64,000 nucleotides of DNA, from the NCBI RefSeq assembly GCF_004025325.1, contig NZ_RSFE01000002.1, forward strand, positions 62,001 through 126,000. Direction: 5' to 3'. The notes below the pieces were generated by a model. That model saw only the letters and a program-made list of their open reading frames with translations, was not told the origin of the DNA and made no database searches. This document shows, one piece after another, positions 8,202-18,573 of this stretch. A program made the translations under genes and the position numbers. Origin of the DNA: Pseudidiomarina gelatinasegens. GTDB lineage: Bacteria; Pseudomonadota; Gammaproteobacteria; Enterobacterales; Alteromonadaceae. The number at the start of each line of letters is the position of its first letter. Position 1 is the stretch's first letter.

Positions 8202-9392
8202 TCAGCCGCGAAGTACCAAACCCTTTAAATATAGCGATTCAGGAAAGTTAGTACGCACAGGGTGGTCAGCCCCCTGAAATAAATGCTCAATAATATGCAA
8301 TGGACGCTTGGCATCCAGCGCTGCGTCAGCTACTACTTTTTGAAATAAATCACCGGATAACAGGCCTGAGCATGAAAACGTGAAGAGGGTGCCACCAGGC
8401 TTCAGGATCATACAAGCAAGCCGATTAATGTCTTTGTAGCCACGACATGCGCGGGTTAAGTTGGCTTTGCTGTCCACAAACTTAGGCGGGTCAAGCACGA
8501 TAACATCAAATTTCTGTCCAGACTGATGAAAGCTACGTAGCGCTTCAAACACATCTTCTTGGCGGTTAACCAAGTTGGCCACTGGCAAATCATTGCGTTC
8601 ATGATTAATTGTTGCTTGCGCAAGTGCAGGTGCTGAAACGTCAAGGTTAACCACTTCTTCTGCCCCCGCTGCAGCAGCATACAAACCAAAACCGCCGGTA
8701 TAACTAAAGGCATTGAGCACGCGTTTACCCTGCACATACTTTTGAATGGCAGCACGACTGTCGCGTTGATCAAGGTAGTAGCCCGTTTTGTGACCGGATT
8801 GAATGTCGACACCGAGTTGCAGCCCGTTTTCTTCAATCCACAACGTAGTAGGGGGAAGTTCACCATCGGCGCTATACAGAACTTGAACCAGCGGCTCTAA
8901 GCCTTCTTTGCGGCGCACATCGACATCTGAGCGCTCATAAATATTGCATTGCGGAAAGTTAGCACGCAACGCAGCAACGATGGCATCGCGCCAATACTCA
9001 GCGCCAGTGCTCAATAACTGACACACCAACCAGTTATCGTATTTATCAATTGTGACACCGGGCAGTTCGTCTGCCTCTGCGGCGACTACACGGTAGGCGT
9101 TGCTATTTATTTGCAGGCCATCACGCAACGCTTTTGCACCCGCGATGCGCTTATTGAAAAACTCAGCGTTGATGGTTTCGCCTTGATTGAAACTCCATAC
9201 TCGTGCACGAATCTGTGATTGTGGCGACCAAGCGGCATAGCCCAACCAGTCACCTTCGGCGCTATGGATGGATACTGTTTCACCGGCATTCGGTTGGCCT
9301 TTCACACGAGCGATTGCGCCGCTAAATACCCAAGGGTGCAAGCGGCGCAGTGATTTTTCTTTTCCTGCATGCAGGTGAACGGTAGCGACCAT
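8202..9392 (-). CDS. rlmI: class I SAM-dependent rRNA (cytosine-C5) methyltransferase, RlmI family
   Basis: This 396-residue protein has an N-terminal PUA domain (about residues 1-75, LHPWVFSGAIARV) and a Rossmann methyltransferase domain. Motifs visible are VLNAFSYTGGFGLYAA (SAM binding) and VIVLDPPKF (catalytic motif IV). E. coli RlmI makes m5C1962 in 23S rRNA. Length and layout fit that enzyme better than RlmKL. The start overlaps the metG stop by one base (TAATG), so it is translationally coupled to metG. Confidence 0.9.
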   Translation of the reverse strand: MVATVHLHAGKEKSLRRLHPWVFSGAIARVKGQPNAGETVSIHSAEGDWLGYAAWSPQSQIRARVWSFNQGETINAEFFNKRIAGAKALRDGLQINSNAYRVVAAEADELPGVTIDKYDNWLVCQLLSTGAEYWRDAIVAALRANFPQCNIYERSDVDVRRKEGLEPLVQVLYSADGELPPTTLWIEENGLQLGVDIQSGHKTGYYLDQRDSRAAIQKYVQGKRVLNAFSYTGGFGLYAAAAGAEEVVNLDVSAPALAQATINHERNDLPVANLVNRQEDVFEALRSFHQSGQKFDVIVLDPPKFVDSKANLTRACRGYKDINRLACMILKPGGTLFTFSCSGLLSGDLFQKVVADAALDAKRPLHIIEHLFQGADHPVRTNFPESLYLKGLVLRG

Positions 9393-11434
9393 TATTTAAC
9401 CCGCATCCCTGGTTTAGCACCATCGTGCGGATTGAGAATATAGAGCTCTTCGCCACCAGGGCCAGCTGCAAGTACCATGCCTTCTGACATGCCAAAACGC
9501 ATTTTACGTGGGGCGAGGTTGGCAACCATGACCGTGTGTTGTCCAATCAGTTTTTCTGGATCGTAGGCAGACTTAATGCCGGCAAACACTTGGCGTGTTT
9601 CGCTGCCTATATCGAGTGTGAGTTTTAGCAGTTTATCAGCGCCTTCAACGTGTTCGGCATTGGCAATACGTGCAATGCGCAAGTCAATTTTAGCAAAATC
9701 GTCAAAGCTGATTTCGGCGCTGATAGGGTCACGCTCAAGTTCACCGTTGCTGGTAACTGCCGGAGCTGTTTCGTCTTGTGCTTTTGAGTCATCAATCATA
9801 GCGTTTACTTTATCCATTTCAATGCGTTGTAAGAGCGCTTTAAACGAGCTAATACTGTGGCCCACTAAAGTTTCCTGATGGCTTTCCCAAGTGAATGAGT
9901 CATTCAAGAAGGCTTGCACGCGCTCTGCGAGCGCTGGCACCACTGGGGTAAGGTAAATCATCAACAGGCGGAATAAATTGATGCCAATTGAGCAAATTTC
10001 ATGCACCTCTGCAGCTTTAGCAGGATCTTTAATTAACTGCCATGGCTCTTTTTCGGCAATATAGAAGTTTGCTTTATCGGCAAGCGCCATGATGTCGCGC
10101 ATCGCTTTAGAAAATTCACGTTTCTCGTAAGCTTGGGCAAAGCCTTCGCCAGCCGCTTTGAATTCATCAATCAGGGTCGTGTCGGTAATTGTATCTGCCA
10201 GTTTGCCATCGAATTTCTTACTAATAAATCCAGCGCAACGGCTAGCAATATTGACCACTTTACCCACGAGGTCAGCATTCACACGCTGGGCAAAGTCGGT
10301 GAGGTTGAGATCAAGGTCGTCGATGCGATTGGTCAGCTTGGCGGCAAAATAGTAACGCAGATAATCGGGGTCAAGATGATCCAGATAGGTGCGTGCCATA
10401 ACGAACGTGCCTTTCGATTTCGACATTTTGGTGCCGTTCACGGTAATAAACCCATGCGCCCACACATTGGTTGGCTGACGGAAGTCAGCGCCCTTGAGCA
10501 TGGCTGGCCAAAACAGGCTATGGAAATAGATGATATCTTTACCAATAAAATGATAAAGCTCGGCATCGCTACCAACCTGCCAATAGCTGTCAAAATCGGC
10601 CTTACCGGTGGTATTGCAATAGTGTTTGAAGCTGCCCATATAGCCAATCGGTGCGTCTAACCATACGTAAAAATACTTGCCTGGGGCATCAGGGATTTCA
10701 AAGCCGAAATAAGGTGCATCACGGCTGATGTCCCACATTTGTAATCCTGACTCAAACCACTCATTAAGCTTGTTGGCCATTTCGTCTTGCAATGAACCAG
10801 AGCGGGTCCATTCTTTGAGCATTTGTTCGAATGCCGGCAAATCAAAAAAGTAATGTTCTGATTGGCGCAGCTCGGGGGTCGCACCGGAAACAGCAGATTT
10901 AGGATTTTTTAATTCCGTTGGTGCATAGGTTGCACCGCACACGTCACAGTTATCGCCGTATTGGTCTTCAGCACCACATTTTGGACAGCTACCTTTTACG
11001 AACCGGTCAGGCAGAAACATCTCTTTTTCTGGGTCAAATAGCTGTTCGATGATTTTGGTTTTAATGTAACCGTTATCACGCAAACGCGTATAAATGAGTT
11101 CAGCTAGTTCGCGGTTCTCATCACTATGGGTTGAATGATAGTGATCAAACGCAACATGGAAATCAGCAAAGTCTGCTTGGTGTGCAGCATTCATATCGGC
11201 AATCATTTGCTCCGGCGCAATACCAAGTTGCTGCGCTTTAAGCATAATAGGGGTGCCGTGCGCATCATCAGCACACACATAGTGGCATTCATGGCCACGA
11301 AGTTTTTGGAAACGCACCCAAATGTCGGCTTGTATGTAGCCCAACATATGGCCGATATGAATAGGGCCATTGGCGTATGGTAGTGCGTTAGTCACCAGTA
11401 TTTTGCGGGTTGCTGTCGGCATGAATTTATCCAT
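9392..11434 (-). CDS. metG: methionyl-tRNA synthetase
   Basis: This protein of about 680 residues charges tRNA-Met. It carries the class I motif PIHIGH (24-29), a zinc knuckle (CPKCGAED, then CDVCGA), KMSKS as GTKMSKSKG, and a C-terminal EMAP/Trbp111-type tRNA-binding and dimerisation domain (about the last 110 residues, [19 protein letters not shown]). I chose the ATG at 11434 because GGA lies a few bases before it. The ATG at 11422 ([11 protein letters not shown]) is the alternative. The gene is divergent from apbC, as in E. coli, with 105 bases between, and is followed by rlmI in the same transcript. Confidence 0.97.
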   Translation of the reverse strand: MDKFMPTATRKILVTNALPYANGPIHIGHMLGYIQADIWVRFQKLRGHECHYVCADDAHGTPIMLKAQQLGIAPEQMIADMNAAHQADFADFHVAFDHYHSTHSDENRELAELIYTRLRDNGYIKTKIIEQLFDPEKEMFLPDRFVKGSCPKCGAEDQYGDNCDVCGATYAPTELKNPKSAVSGATPELRQSEHYFFDLPAFEQMLKEWTRSGSLQDEMANKLNEWFESGLQMWDISRDAPYFGFEIPDAPGKYFYVWLDAPIGYMGSFKHYCNTTGKADFDSYWQVGSDAELYHFIGKDIIYFHSLFWPAMLKGADFRQPTNVWAHGFITVNGTKMSKSKGTFVMARTYLDHLDPDYLRYYFAAKLTNRIDDLDLNLTDFAQRVNADLVGKVVNIASRCAGFISKKFDGKLADTITDTTLIDEFKAAGEGFAQAYEKREFSKAMRDIMALADKANFYIAEKEPWQLIKDPAKAAEVHEICSIGINLFRLLMIYLTPVVPALAERVQAFLNDSFTWESHQETLVGHSISSFKALLQRIEMDKVNAMIDDSKAQDETAPAVTSNGELERDPISAEISFDDFAKIDLRIARIANAEHVEGADKLLKLTLDIGSETRQVFAGIKSAYDPEKLIGQHTVMVANLAPRKMRFGMSEGMVLAAGPGGEELYILNPHDGAKPGMRVK

Positions 11435-11539
11435 TAATTCCGAGTTGCTGAAAGCCTTGAAGTGTACCTGAATCAGCGCTGGCAATCCAGCCGAACTAGC
11501 CGTATCATGCGGGGTTCATGCCAGTTGCGGGAGAAATTA

Positions 11540-12622
11540 ATGTTTGGTCGTTTTAAAAAATCCAAAAGCCCCGACACCGCTGCACCCGAGTCGAACGCGC
11601 CCTTAATTACGGAACAAGCACTCGCTGCGGCGCTTGAACGTGTAGCGTTGCCTGAGTGGGGTGCACCGATTCCATCTAGCTGGGTTCACATCGAAGCAGG
11701 TAATGCGACGTTAACCTTACCCTTCGCAGCGGATGAGCGCGTGCTCGAGCCCTTGCGTGCTGATGCCGATTTAGGCCAGTTAAAGTGGCAGCTAAAATTA
11801 GCAATCGAAAAACTACCCAATTCTCAACCTGACCTGCCAATGACCTTTGGTAATGTGATTGTTATCTCTTCCGGTAAAGGCGGTGTGGGTAAATCTTCAG
11901 TCAGCGTGCAATTGGCGCTCGCATTACAGCAGCTTGGTGCCAATGTTGGTATTCTAGACGCGGATGTGTACGGTCCGTCGCTGCCTACCATGCTGGGTGG
12001 GCAAGAACAAAAATTGGAAATTAACGCGCAACAAAAAATGATCCCGCATCAGCGGCACGGTATTTGGGCCAGCTCGTTAGGCTACCTGACTGATACCAAA
12101 GACGCTGCAATCTGGCGTGGTCCAATGGCTAGCGCGGCATTGCAGCAATTGTTTCGTGACACCAAGTGGCCGCGACTCGACTATCTGATTGTTGATATGC
12201 CACCGGGTACCGGTGATATTCAGCTTACTTTTGCACAGAAACTACCGATTACCGGGGCAGTTATTGTCACCACACCACAAACTGTGGCGCTTGCTGATGC
12301 CGAAAAAGGCATCACCATGTTCCGCAAAGTTGGTGTGCCAATCACCGGTTTGCTGGAAAATATGAGTTACTATCAGTGTAGTCAATGCGGACATCAAGAT
12401 GCTATCTTCGGTGTTGACGGTGGCGTTCGCGTTGCTGAGCGAGAGCAAGTACCATTGTTGGGGCAGTGGCCTTTAGATGCACGTATACGTGCTGGTCTTG
12501 ATGAAGGTAATCCACTCGTTGCTACCCAGCCCGATGCGCCATTAAGCAAGCTGATGAAAGACAGTGCCTATAAATTGGCGGTCGAACTTTATCGCCAAGC
12601 CTCTAAAAAGCGCAAAGCTTAG
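11540..12622 (+). CDS. apbC: iron-sulfur cluster carrier protein ApbC (Mrp)
   Basis: This 360-residue Mrp/NBP35-type P-loop ATPase delivers Fe-S clusters. The deviant Walker A GKGGVGKS lies at residues 112-119. LDADVYGPSLPTMLG follows, and the CSQC pair near residue 280 would hold the bridging cluster between subunits. The N-terminal region, which is a DUF59 domain in most homologues, is short and diverged (ITEQALAAALERV). The ATG at 11540 has GGGAGA just upstream. It is divergent from metG, the usual arrangement, and 26 bases ahead of dcd. Confidence 0.93.
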   Translation: MFGRFKKSKSPDTAAPESNAPLITEQALAAALERVALPEWGAPIPSSWVHIEAGNATLTLPFAADERVLEPLRADADLGQLKWQLKLAIEKLPNSQPDLPMTFGNVIVISSGKGGVGKSSVSVQLALALQQLGANVGILDADVYGPSLPTMLGGQEQKLEINAQQKMIPHQRHGIWASSLGYLTDTKDAAIWRGPMASAALQQLFRDTKWPRLDYLIVDMPPGTGDIQLTFAQKLPITGAVIVTTPQTVALADAEKGITMFRKVGVPITGLLENMSYYQCSQCGHQDAIFGVDGGVRVAEREQVPLLGQWPLDARIRAGLDEGNPLVATQPDAPLSKLMKDSAYKLAVELYRQASKKRKA

Positions 12623-12648
12623 AATAATAACAAGGAGAATTTGCCCTC

Positions 12649-13239
12649 ATGCGTTTAACGGATGGTCAAATAGAAGAATACCTCGACGATGGTCGCATCG
12701 GATTAGAGCCTCGACCGCTTTCAGAAGACATTAGCGGCGTAACAGTTGATATTCACTTAGGTAATGAGTTTAGGGTGTTGCAGGATCATGCCGCGGCCTT
12801 TATTGATATCAGCGGGCCGCGTGAAGAAATTGATCGCGCAATTAAGTCGGTCATGAGTGACGCGATTGTGTTAACACCTGACCAGGCGTTCTTTATTCAT
12901 CCGGGTGAATTTGCTTTGGCGGTAACGCATGAGTCGGTAACTCTACCAGCGAATATGGTGGGTTGGCTCGATGGTCGGTCATCGTTGGCTCGTTTGGGTT
13001 TGATGGTGCACGTAACTGCGCATCGGATTGACCCAGGTTGGTCAGGGCAGGTGGTCTTAGAGTTCTTCAATAGCGGGAAATTGCCGTTGGCGTTACGGCC
13101 TCTGATGAAAATTGGTGCATTGAGCTTTGAATTACTTGATAAAGATTGTTTGCGCCCTTACAGCAAGCGTAAAGACGCAAAATATAAAGATCAGCGCGGC
13201 GCCGTTGCATCCCGCATTGGCGCCGACAAGGAAGAGTAG
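12649..13239 (+). CDS. dcd: dCTP deaminase
   Basis: This 196-residue trimeric enzyme of the dUTPase fold deaminates dCTP to dUTP, the main route to dTMP in gammaproteobacteria. Visible motifs are [12 protein letters not shown], the active-site block [24 protein letters not shown], and the C-terminal lid residues ([13 protein letters not shown]). Length equals the E. coli enzyme. AAGGAG lies 11 bases before the ATG. It is co-directional with apbC (26-base gap) and convergent with the M14 peptidase. Confidence 0.97.
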   Translation: MRLTDGQIEEYLDDGRIGLEPRPLSEDISGVTVDIHLGNEFRVLQDHAAAFIDISGPREEIDRAIKSVMSDAIVLTPDQAFFIHPGEFALAVTHESVTLPANMVGWLDGRSSLARLGLMVHVTAHRIDPGWSGQVVLEFFNSGKLPLALRPLMKIGALSFELLDKDCLRPYSKRKDAKYKDQRGAVASRIGADKEE

Positions 13240-13251
13240 CTTAAAACGCCA

Positions 13252-15903
13252 TTAACGCAGTGGTGTCGCGTGAGCGGCACCTCCGAATATAGCGTTTAAT
13301 AGCAATACATTTAAACCATCCAAGTACGCACGATAAGTTGGCTCTTGGGTAAAGCTAATCACCATACCTTTCTGACGCGGTTGCCACATTAAGTAAGGCT
13401 TATATTGCAACTGCTTCTTGTTCTCGGCCCACAAGTAGCCACTGGCTAAAACGTCTTCTGAATAGCTCACAATGTTACGTCCATGCTCAATGCTGAGCGG
13501 GCGATAGATTTGATTGCCAACCGTAATGCTTACTAAGTTTGGTTTCACACCAGCGCTCAGCCAATGTTCTTGGTCCACATCGAGATTGGTCAGAACACCT
13601 GATGTCCAGTACGGATCAGCAGCATCTGGCGTAATGTAGTGCATGAGTTGTTCTTTGGACTCAATAACCAAACCATCAACACGCTTTTCGGTACCGTGCC
13701 CTTGAGGGTCTTCACTAATGACACGCTCAAGTGCGCTGCTTAACAAGTCACCTTCAACGGCCCACTGGGTTGCATTACCAAGCGTGATTAACACACCGCC
13801 GCGTTCAACCCATTTGGTGATGTTCTCGTTACCTTGCTCACCAAATGCCGCATCCAATTTACCGTAAACACTCGGTACAATCAGTACTTGGTAATGTGAG
13901 AGGTCGGCTGCAGAGAGCTGCTTCGCCCGCATTGCGGTGACTGGATAACCGAATTGTTGCTCAAGTACAAAACGGGTGTGTCCAGCGTTGAGGCTTGATA
14001 CCGGCTCGTCCCAAAGCATCGCAATATTCGGCGCATGAACACGCTTGGTGTTGTTTGAACCGAAACTCGGACCGTCTGTTACCCAACTGCTGTCCACACC
14101 AATTACGGTTGCACCGGTGGTGGCCGCCATTTGTTCAATGTTGGACGCCAGCTCTGGGTTTTCGGCTAGAGTTAGAACTAAGCTCCCGGCAGGGTAGCGT
14201 TGTCCACTTTTATGTGTGAACGCCATGTCAGCACGTTTTACGGTATTACCAGCACGCAGCGCAGCAGTCAGGAAACGGCCAGCGTTCATATCGCCCCATG
14301 GCACAATGTAAGCCACTTGCGCGTCTTTATTGATAACTTTACCCGGTTTAATCAAGTCACCCGAGGCCACCATACTGTCGGCGCGAGGAACTCGGTTACA
14401 GGTTTGGTAGTCAAGGTTAAACATCAGCGGTAACGACCAAGCTGTTACATCATAAATTTCATCGGGCAAGTTATTGGCGCGGCGGCGTTCTTGCTCAGCA
14501 AGAAAGTCATCGTCCATTGCGATTTCTTGGTCGAGCAAGGTACGAACCATATAGTGCGCAGGCTGCGCTGAATCGACCCAGAAACTGCCAGCAGGGTAGT
14601 CTACCCCACACACATTAAAGGCTTCGGTGGCTTGTTGAACTTCAACGCCGTGACGCGTTAGCAAGCCTGAAAGACGTTGGGTACCCGCAGCATCGTTTTG
14701 ACCTGAGAACAGATAAACACGTTTTTTACTCTCTTTGCCTAACTCGATACCTTGTTCGCGGTAGTTCCAGAAGTTTTGCAGCAGTTGTTGGCGTTGCTGG
14801 GCAACACTTTCAATGGTTGCCATAGATGCAACGAAGTGACGTTGAACACCATCACCGTAAGTTAATATTTCGCCATCCTTGGTACGGAATACATGACCAC
14901 GGGCCGAAGCCATTTCGTAAGTCATGGAAATGCTGCCGTGATAGAGCGGCCAACTGGCGCCATATCCAGGATAAAACGCATCAAAAATTTCACGGGTAAA
15001 ATAGTCATAGCCGCGTTGATCAAACCAACGGCCATTGTTTTCGCCAATGGCCCATAAAGTTTCCCGTTGTTTTGGCGTGATCAACGGATTGTACGGGTCG
15101 GCTTCGGGGGTAAAATAGTAACTGGTATCGCCACCCATTTCGTGTAAATCGACAAAAACCAGCGGCATATTTTCCAGCAACGCATCAACTTGACCGCTAA
15201 TTTCTGGTTGCGTTAACGCGAGCCAGTCGCGGTTAAGATCAAATAAATAGTGGTTTGAGCGTCCGCTAGGCCATGGCTCGTTGTGCTCGGCTGAATTGCG
15301 ATCAGCACTGTGCTCAAGCCCGGTCGTCATGTAATAACGCGACACAAAACGTGAGCGACCATCAGGGTTTTGTACCGGGTCAATAAACACCATGGCGTTA
15401 TTGAGATAACTCTTGGTGGCATCATCGGTGGCAGCAACCAAGTGGTACGCGGTTAACATAGCGGCTTCAGGCGAAGATATCTCATTGCCGTGCACGCCAT
15501 AAGACAGCCAAACGCTTGCTGGCAGTGTTTTAATGAGGTTTTGTGCAGTTGACGCCTTGGTTGAGTCAGCAGCGCTCAGTTGTTTCATGCCTTGCTGATA
15601 TTCTGCAAAATTGGCAATGTGGGTTGGATTTGAAATCACTACATAATAAAGGTTACGGCCTTCCCATGACTTCCCATAGTATTCAAGCTTTACGCGGTCA
15701 GGGTAGCTTTCAGCCAATTGTTTAAAATACCCTTCAATAGCGTCTGGGCTGCTGATACGCGAGCCCGCAGGGTATCCAAGGGCTTGTTCTAACGTTGGTA
15801 CTGTCGTGTCGTAAGCAACATCAAGCCCCAGTGACTGCGCTTGGGCAGGAAGTTGCAGGGCTGCTAAAACACAAGAGGCAGCAAGTAACTGTTTAAAACG
15901 CAT
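13252..15903 (-). CDS. secreted M14-family zinc carboxypeptidase
   Basis: This 883-residue exported protein has a signal peptide cleaved near LPAQAQ. The M14 domain (about residues 40-370) has zinc ligands in HGNE and a later His in VDLHEMGG. NPDGRSRFVSR and a probable catalytic Glu in MTYEMAS are also present. A long C-terminal part includes a glutamine-amidotransferase-like Rossmann segment (QVLIVPSVYG ... WVERGGVLITLGNA) that probably lacks catalysis. Large M14 proteins of this kind are common in marine Alteromonadales and digest peptides outside the inner membrane. It starts 9 bases after the yvcK-like stop, so the two may be cotranscribed despite unrelated roles. The substrate is unknown. 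Confidence 0.88.
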   Translation of the reverse strand: MRFKQLLAASCVLAALQLPAQAQSLGLDVAYDTTVPTLEQALGYPAGSRISSPDAIEGYFKQLAESYPDRVKLEYYGKSWEGRNLYYVVISNPTHIANFAEYQQGMKQLSAADSTKASTAQNLIKTLPASVWLSYGVHGNEISSPEAAMLTAYHLVAATDDATKSYLNNAMVFIDPVQNPDGRSRFVSRYYMTTGLEHSADRNSAEHNEPWPSGRSNHYLFDLNRDWLALTQPEISGQVDALLENMPLVFVDLHEMGGDTSYYFTPEADPYNPLITPKQRETLWAIGENNGRWFDQRGYDYFTREIFDAFYPGYGASWPLYHGSISMTYEMASARGHVFRTKDGEILTYGDGVQRHFVASMATIESVAQQRQQLLQNFWNYREQGIELGKESKKRVYLFSGQNDAAGTQRLSGLLTRHGVEVQQATEAFNVCGVDYPAGSFWVDSAQPAHYMVRTLLDQEIAMDDDFLAEQERRRANNLPDEIYDVTAWSLPLMFNLDYQTCNRVPRADSMVASGDLIKPGKVINKDAQVAYIVPWGDMNAGRFLTAALRAGNTVKRADMAFTHKSGQRYPAGSLVLTLAENPELASNIEQMAATTGATVIGVDSSWVTDGPSFGSNNTKRVHAPNIAMLWDEPVSSLNAGHTRFVLEQQFGYPVTAMRAKQLSAADLSHYQVLIVPSVYGKLDAAFGEQGNENITKWVERGGVLITLGNATQWAVEGDLLSSALERVISEDPQGHGTEKRVDGLVIESKEQLMHYITPDAADPYWTSGVLTNLDVDQEHWLSAGVKPNLVSITVGNQIYRPLSIEHGRNIVSYSEDVLASGYLWAENKKQLQYKPYLMWQPRQKGMVISFTQEPTYRAYLDGLNVLLLNAIFGGAAHATPLR

Positions 15904-15912
15904 AGAGGTTCC

Positions 15913-16842
15913 TTAACTAAAGTGCGTAACTGCAGCATTCAGCGCTGCAAGTAATGAATTGGGTTCATGGCGTTGCGGTGCTTCAGTTGCAGCGTTTACG
16001 TGATTAAAAACCGGTACGCTGAGTTGTTGGTCGGGGTGATTGGTTATCACTGCATCAACTAACGGCATACCGAGCTGTTCCGTCATCCACTGTAAGCGCT
16101 GGCTGACTGGTAATTCGCCCGCCGGACTATTTTCTGCTGCCAGATTATCAATAAATATGACCGGTGCTTTGCTATCTGCGATAGTTTGCGCGAATTCATC
16201 TACCAACAGCGGCGGCATCACCGAAGTAAGAAAACTACCGGGGCCTAAAATGATAAGTTCACTGCGGCGAATGTGCGCTAACGCTTCCGGTGTTGCTGTA
16301 ACCGCATGAGATAAAGACAACTTTTGTGGCATATGCAGCAGCCCATCAACGTGCAGTTCACCAAAACACTCTAGCCCGTCATGCGTGGCTGCGACGAGGT
16401 CGACCGGCATTTCTGACATGGGTAATAAACGGGTATTGATGTTCAACAACCGACTAAGCAATTGAATTCCGTCTAGCGGCCGTGCACTCACTTGATCAAG
16501 CGTGTATAGCAATAGATTTCCCAAGTTGTGGCCGTGCAATTCATGTTCTGAGGAAAAGCGATAATTGAGAACGTCAGCAGCCAGAGGGTGCTGCGCCAGT
16601 TGCGACAGACAATTGCGAATGTCGCCCCAGGCGATACATTCGTGGCTACGGCGCAACATACCACTGGCACCACCGTCGTCGGTTGTGGCCACAATGCCAA
16701 TTAATCGGCGTTCTAAAAAAGCCAGTGTGGAGAGGACGCGGCCAAGGCCGTGACCGCCACCAATAGCAGTTACGCAGCGTAATTTCGATATGGCGTGCGG
16801 AGCGGGGCGCAGCGACTTAAGCTCTGCGTTTTGTTGGGTCAT
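15913..16842 (-). CDS. YvcK/CofD-family UDP-sugar-binding protein (gluconeogenesis factor)
   Basis: This 309-residue protein of the YvcK/YbhK family carries the N-terminal GGGHGLGRVL nucleotide-binding motif. TTDDGGASGMLRR, GDIRNCLSQLA, HGHNLGNLLL and LGPGSFLTSVMP follow. In Bacillus YvcK binds UDP-GlcNAc and is needed for growth on gluconeogenic carbon and for normal cell shape. Enzyme activity of the bacterial YvcK group is unproven. It sits directly upstream of the M14 peptidase gene. Its own upstream region (16843-17043) holds no other gene. Confidence 0.9.
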   Translation of the reverse strand: MTQQNAELKSLRPAPHAISKLRCVTAIGGGHGLGRVLSTLAFLERRLIGIVATTDDGGASGMLRRSHECIAWGDIRNCLSQLAQHPLAADVLNYRFSSEHELHGHNLGNLLLYTLDQVSARPLDGIQLLSRLLNINTRLLPMSEMPVDLVAATHDGLECFGELHVDGLLHMPQKLSLSHAVTATPEALAHIRRSELIILGPGSFLTSVMPPLLVDEFAQTIADSKAPVIFIDNLAAENSPAGELPVSQRLQWMTEQLGMPLVDAVITNHPDQQLSVPVFNHVNAATEAPQRHEPNSLLAALNAAVTHFS

Positions 16843-17043
16843 GTTGTCTTCATGTTGGTTTTATCAATAGGGCTACTTTAAGCTGGATTCCGGACACAAT
16901 CAATGATTCTGGTGCCTAGAGCCTGCAATTCGACATGAATAGACGTCTTGCCGACAAAGCAGGTAAAGGGCAAGTAAAAGTCGCATGTAGTATGTCGCGC
17001 TATGCTATACCTTATGCAACTTTCATAATCCAAGAGGTGATTT

Positions 17044-18009
17044 ATGTTAACAAATCGAAAACTTACGACATTGGCTGCGGTGATTGCAGCATCAACATTG
17101 GTTGCAGCATGTGGCTCAGATTCGGATGACTCGAATACAGCAATGTTCAGCTTGGCGATTAGTGATGCGCCTGTGGATGCCGCTGATGAGGTTTGGGCAT
17201 GTTTTCATAGCGTAGAGCTAGTTGGTAACGCGCAAGGGCCGCAAACCTTTACCATTGGTGAAGATACCAACACCATTGAGGCGAACGATGCGTGTCTGGA
17301 TGCCAACGGCGATGTGATTCCAAATACGCGTGGCATTAACTTGTTTGAATTCACAGGTTCTGAGTCAGAAGACTTGCTTGCCGGTGTTGAAGTTCCTGCC
17401 GGTAACTATGGTCAATTACGCCTAGAAATGGCTGAAGGTTCATATGTGCTGGTAGGTGATACGCGCATTCCATTGTCAGTTCCTTCAAACGAACTGAAGT
17501 TCGATAGCTTTACGCTTGATGCGGGTAGCAATGTTGCTTACACCATTGAATTTGATTTACGTCAGGCTTTAGTTAATCCAGTAGGGCAAGAAGGTTATTT
17601 CCTTAAGCCTCGTGGCGTGCGTTTAGTTGATAACATGGAAGTTGGCCACATTGAAGGTACTTTGGCTGAAGCGCTGTTGATTGATAATCAGTGCACAGTT
17701 GCGCCAACGGATACCAGCGAGTCAGTTGCGGCTGTGTACCTTTATTCAGGAGCCGATGTTGCGCTGGACACCATGGCTGACTTTGGCGGTAGCGAAGCAG
17801 CAGAACCTTATACTGCAACTGGGGTGACCTTTGATGGCGCAACCGCTTATAACTTTGAAATCGGTTTCGTTGCTACTGGCGATTATACGGTAGCTTGGAC
17901 CTGCGACACTTCAGATGATCCTGAAGTTGATGACACCATTAATTTTGTCAGTGCGCAAAATGTGACGGTAAACGCCGATGGTACGGTAACCACTGTAACT
18001 ATTGAGTAA
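17044..18009 (+). CDS. DUF4382 domain lipoprotein
   Basis: This 321-residue lipoprotein has a lipobox, LVAAC, near residue 23. A Ser/Asp linker follows, then a DUF4382-type beta domain (MFSLAISDAPVDAADEVWACFHSVEL ...). A second beta-rich domain of about 120 residues with paired Cys follows it. It is strongly acidic, as expected of marine surface proteins. AGAGGTGA precedes the ATG. The 201-base gap upstream contains a loose inverted repeat CTTGCC/GGCAAG (16947-16974) and a possible -10 TATGCTATA, but no gene. Function is unknown. A strong terminator follows at 18028. Confidence 0.8.
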   Translation: MLTNRKLTTLAAVIAASTLVAACGSDSDDSNTAMFSLAISDAPVDAADEVWACFHSVELVGNAQGPQTFTIGEDTNTIEANDACLDANGDVIPNTRGINLFEFTGSESEDLLAGVEVPAGNYGQLRLEMAEGSYVLVGDTRIPLSVPSNELKFDSFTLDAGSNVAYTIEFDLRQALVNPVGQEGYFLKPRGVRLVDNMEVGHIEGTLAEALLIDNQCTVAPTDTSESVAAVYLYSGADVALDTMADFGGSEAAEPYTATGVTFDGATAYNFEIGFVATGDYTVAWTCDTSDDPEVDDTINFVSAQNVTVNADGTVTTVTIE

Positions 18010-18027
18010 GTGATCGTCGCTCCCGTT

Positions 18028-18055
18028 AAGCCTCCTTAGTTGGAGGCTTTTTTTT
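18028..18055 (+). terminator. rho-independent terminator after the DUF4382 gene
   Basis: AAGCCTCC (18028-18035) pairs with GGAGGCTT (18042-18049) across a six-base loop and runs into eight or more T. Confidence 0.93.
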
Positions 18056-18125
18056 GCCTTTTTTTCTGACGCCATTCAGGCGATACTAAGTCTGCTCAAT
18101 AAGATAGTCATTACATAGGTGACCT

Positions 18126-18563
18126 ATGAAACCATTTTGGATAGGAATACTGCTGTTACCTTGGTTTGCTCACGCAGCGGCAGCGACCGAGCTGTGTATT
18201 GAAGGGCATGATCATCGTATTCAGGTTGAAATTGCTGACACATTTGAAAGTCGCGCACGTGGGTTAATGGCGCGAGATGAGTTAGCGGCCCACGCCGGTA
18301 TGTGGTTTCGTTACCAAGATGAGCGCCCAGGCAGCGCTGGCTTCTGGATGTACAATACTCGGATTCCGTTAGATATCGCATATTTAAACAAAGATATGGA
18401 AATTGTCTCTATTATTACTATGGAGCCTTGCCCGAGTATTGACCCAAACTTGTGCCCAGCCTACCGCCCGGGCGTGCCGTATTACAGTGCGGTTGAATTA
18501 AACAAAGGCTATTTTGAACGCTATAACATAAATCTAGGGCGTAAATTTAAACGCTGTGAATAA
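18126..18563 (+). CDS. DUF192 family exported protein
   Basis: This 145-residue protein has a cleavable signal peptide (about residues 1-19, FAHAAAA). The whole DUF192 domain is present: ARGLMARDEL, GMWFRYQD, GFWMYNTRIPLDIAYLN, MEPCPSID and the closing vELNKGYF. Family members are small beta-barrel periplasmic proteins of unknown role. The gene starts 10 bases after an AGGTGA. It overlaps a possible GTG start of the downstream peptidase and ends 10 bases before the preferred start, so they form one transcript. Confidence 0.88.
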   Translation: MKPFWIGILLLPWFAHAAAATELCIEGHDHRIQVEIADTFESRARGLMARDELAAHAGMWFRYQDERPGSAGFWMYNTRIPLDIAYLNKDMEIVSIITMEPCPSIDPNLCPAYRPGVPYYSAVELNKGYFERYNINLGRKFKRCE

Positions 18564-18573
18564 GGGGAATAAC

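Noticed and set aside
10133-10660. 175-codon frame antisense to metG
   Set aside because: The opposite strand encodes a perfectly conserved MetG; this frame has no ribosome-binding site or recognisable domain.
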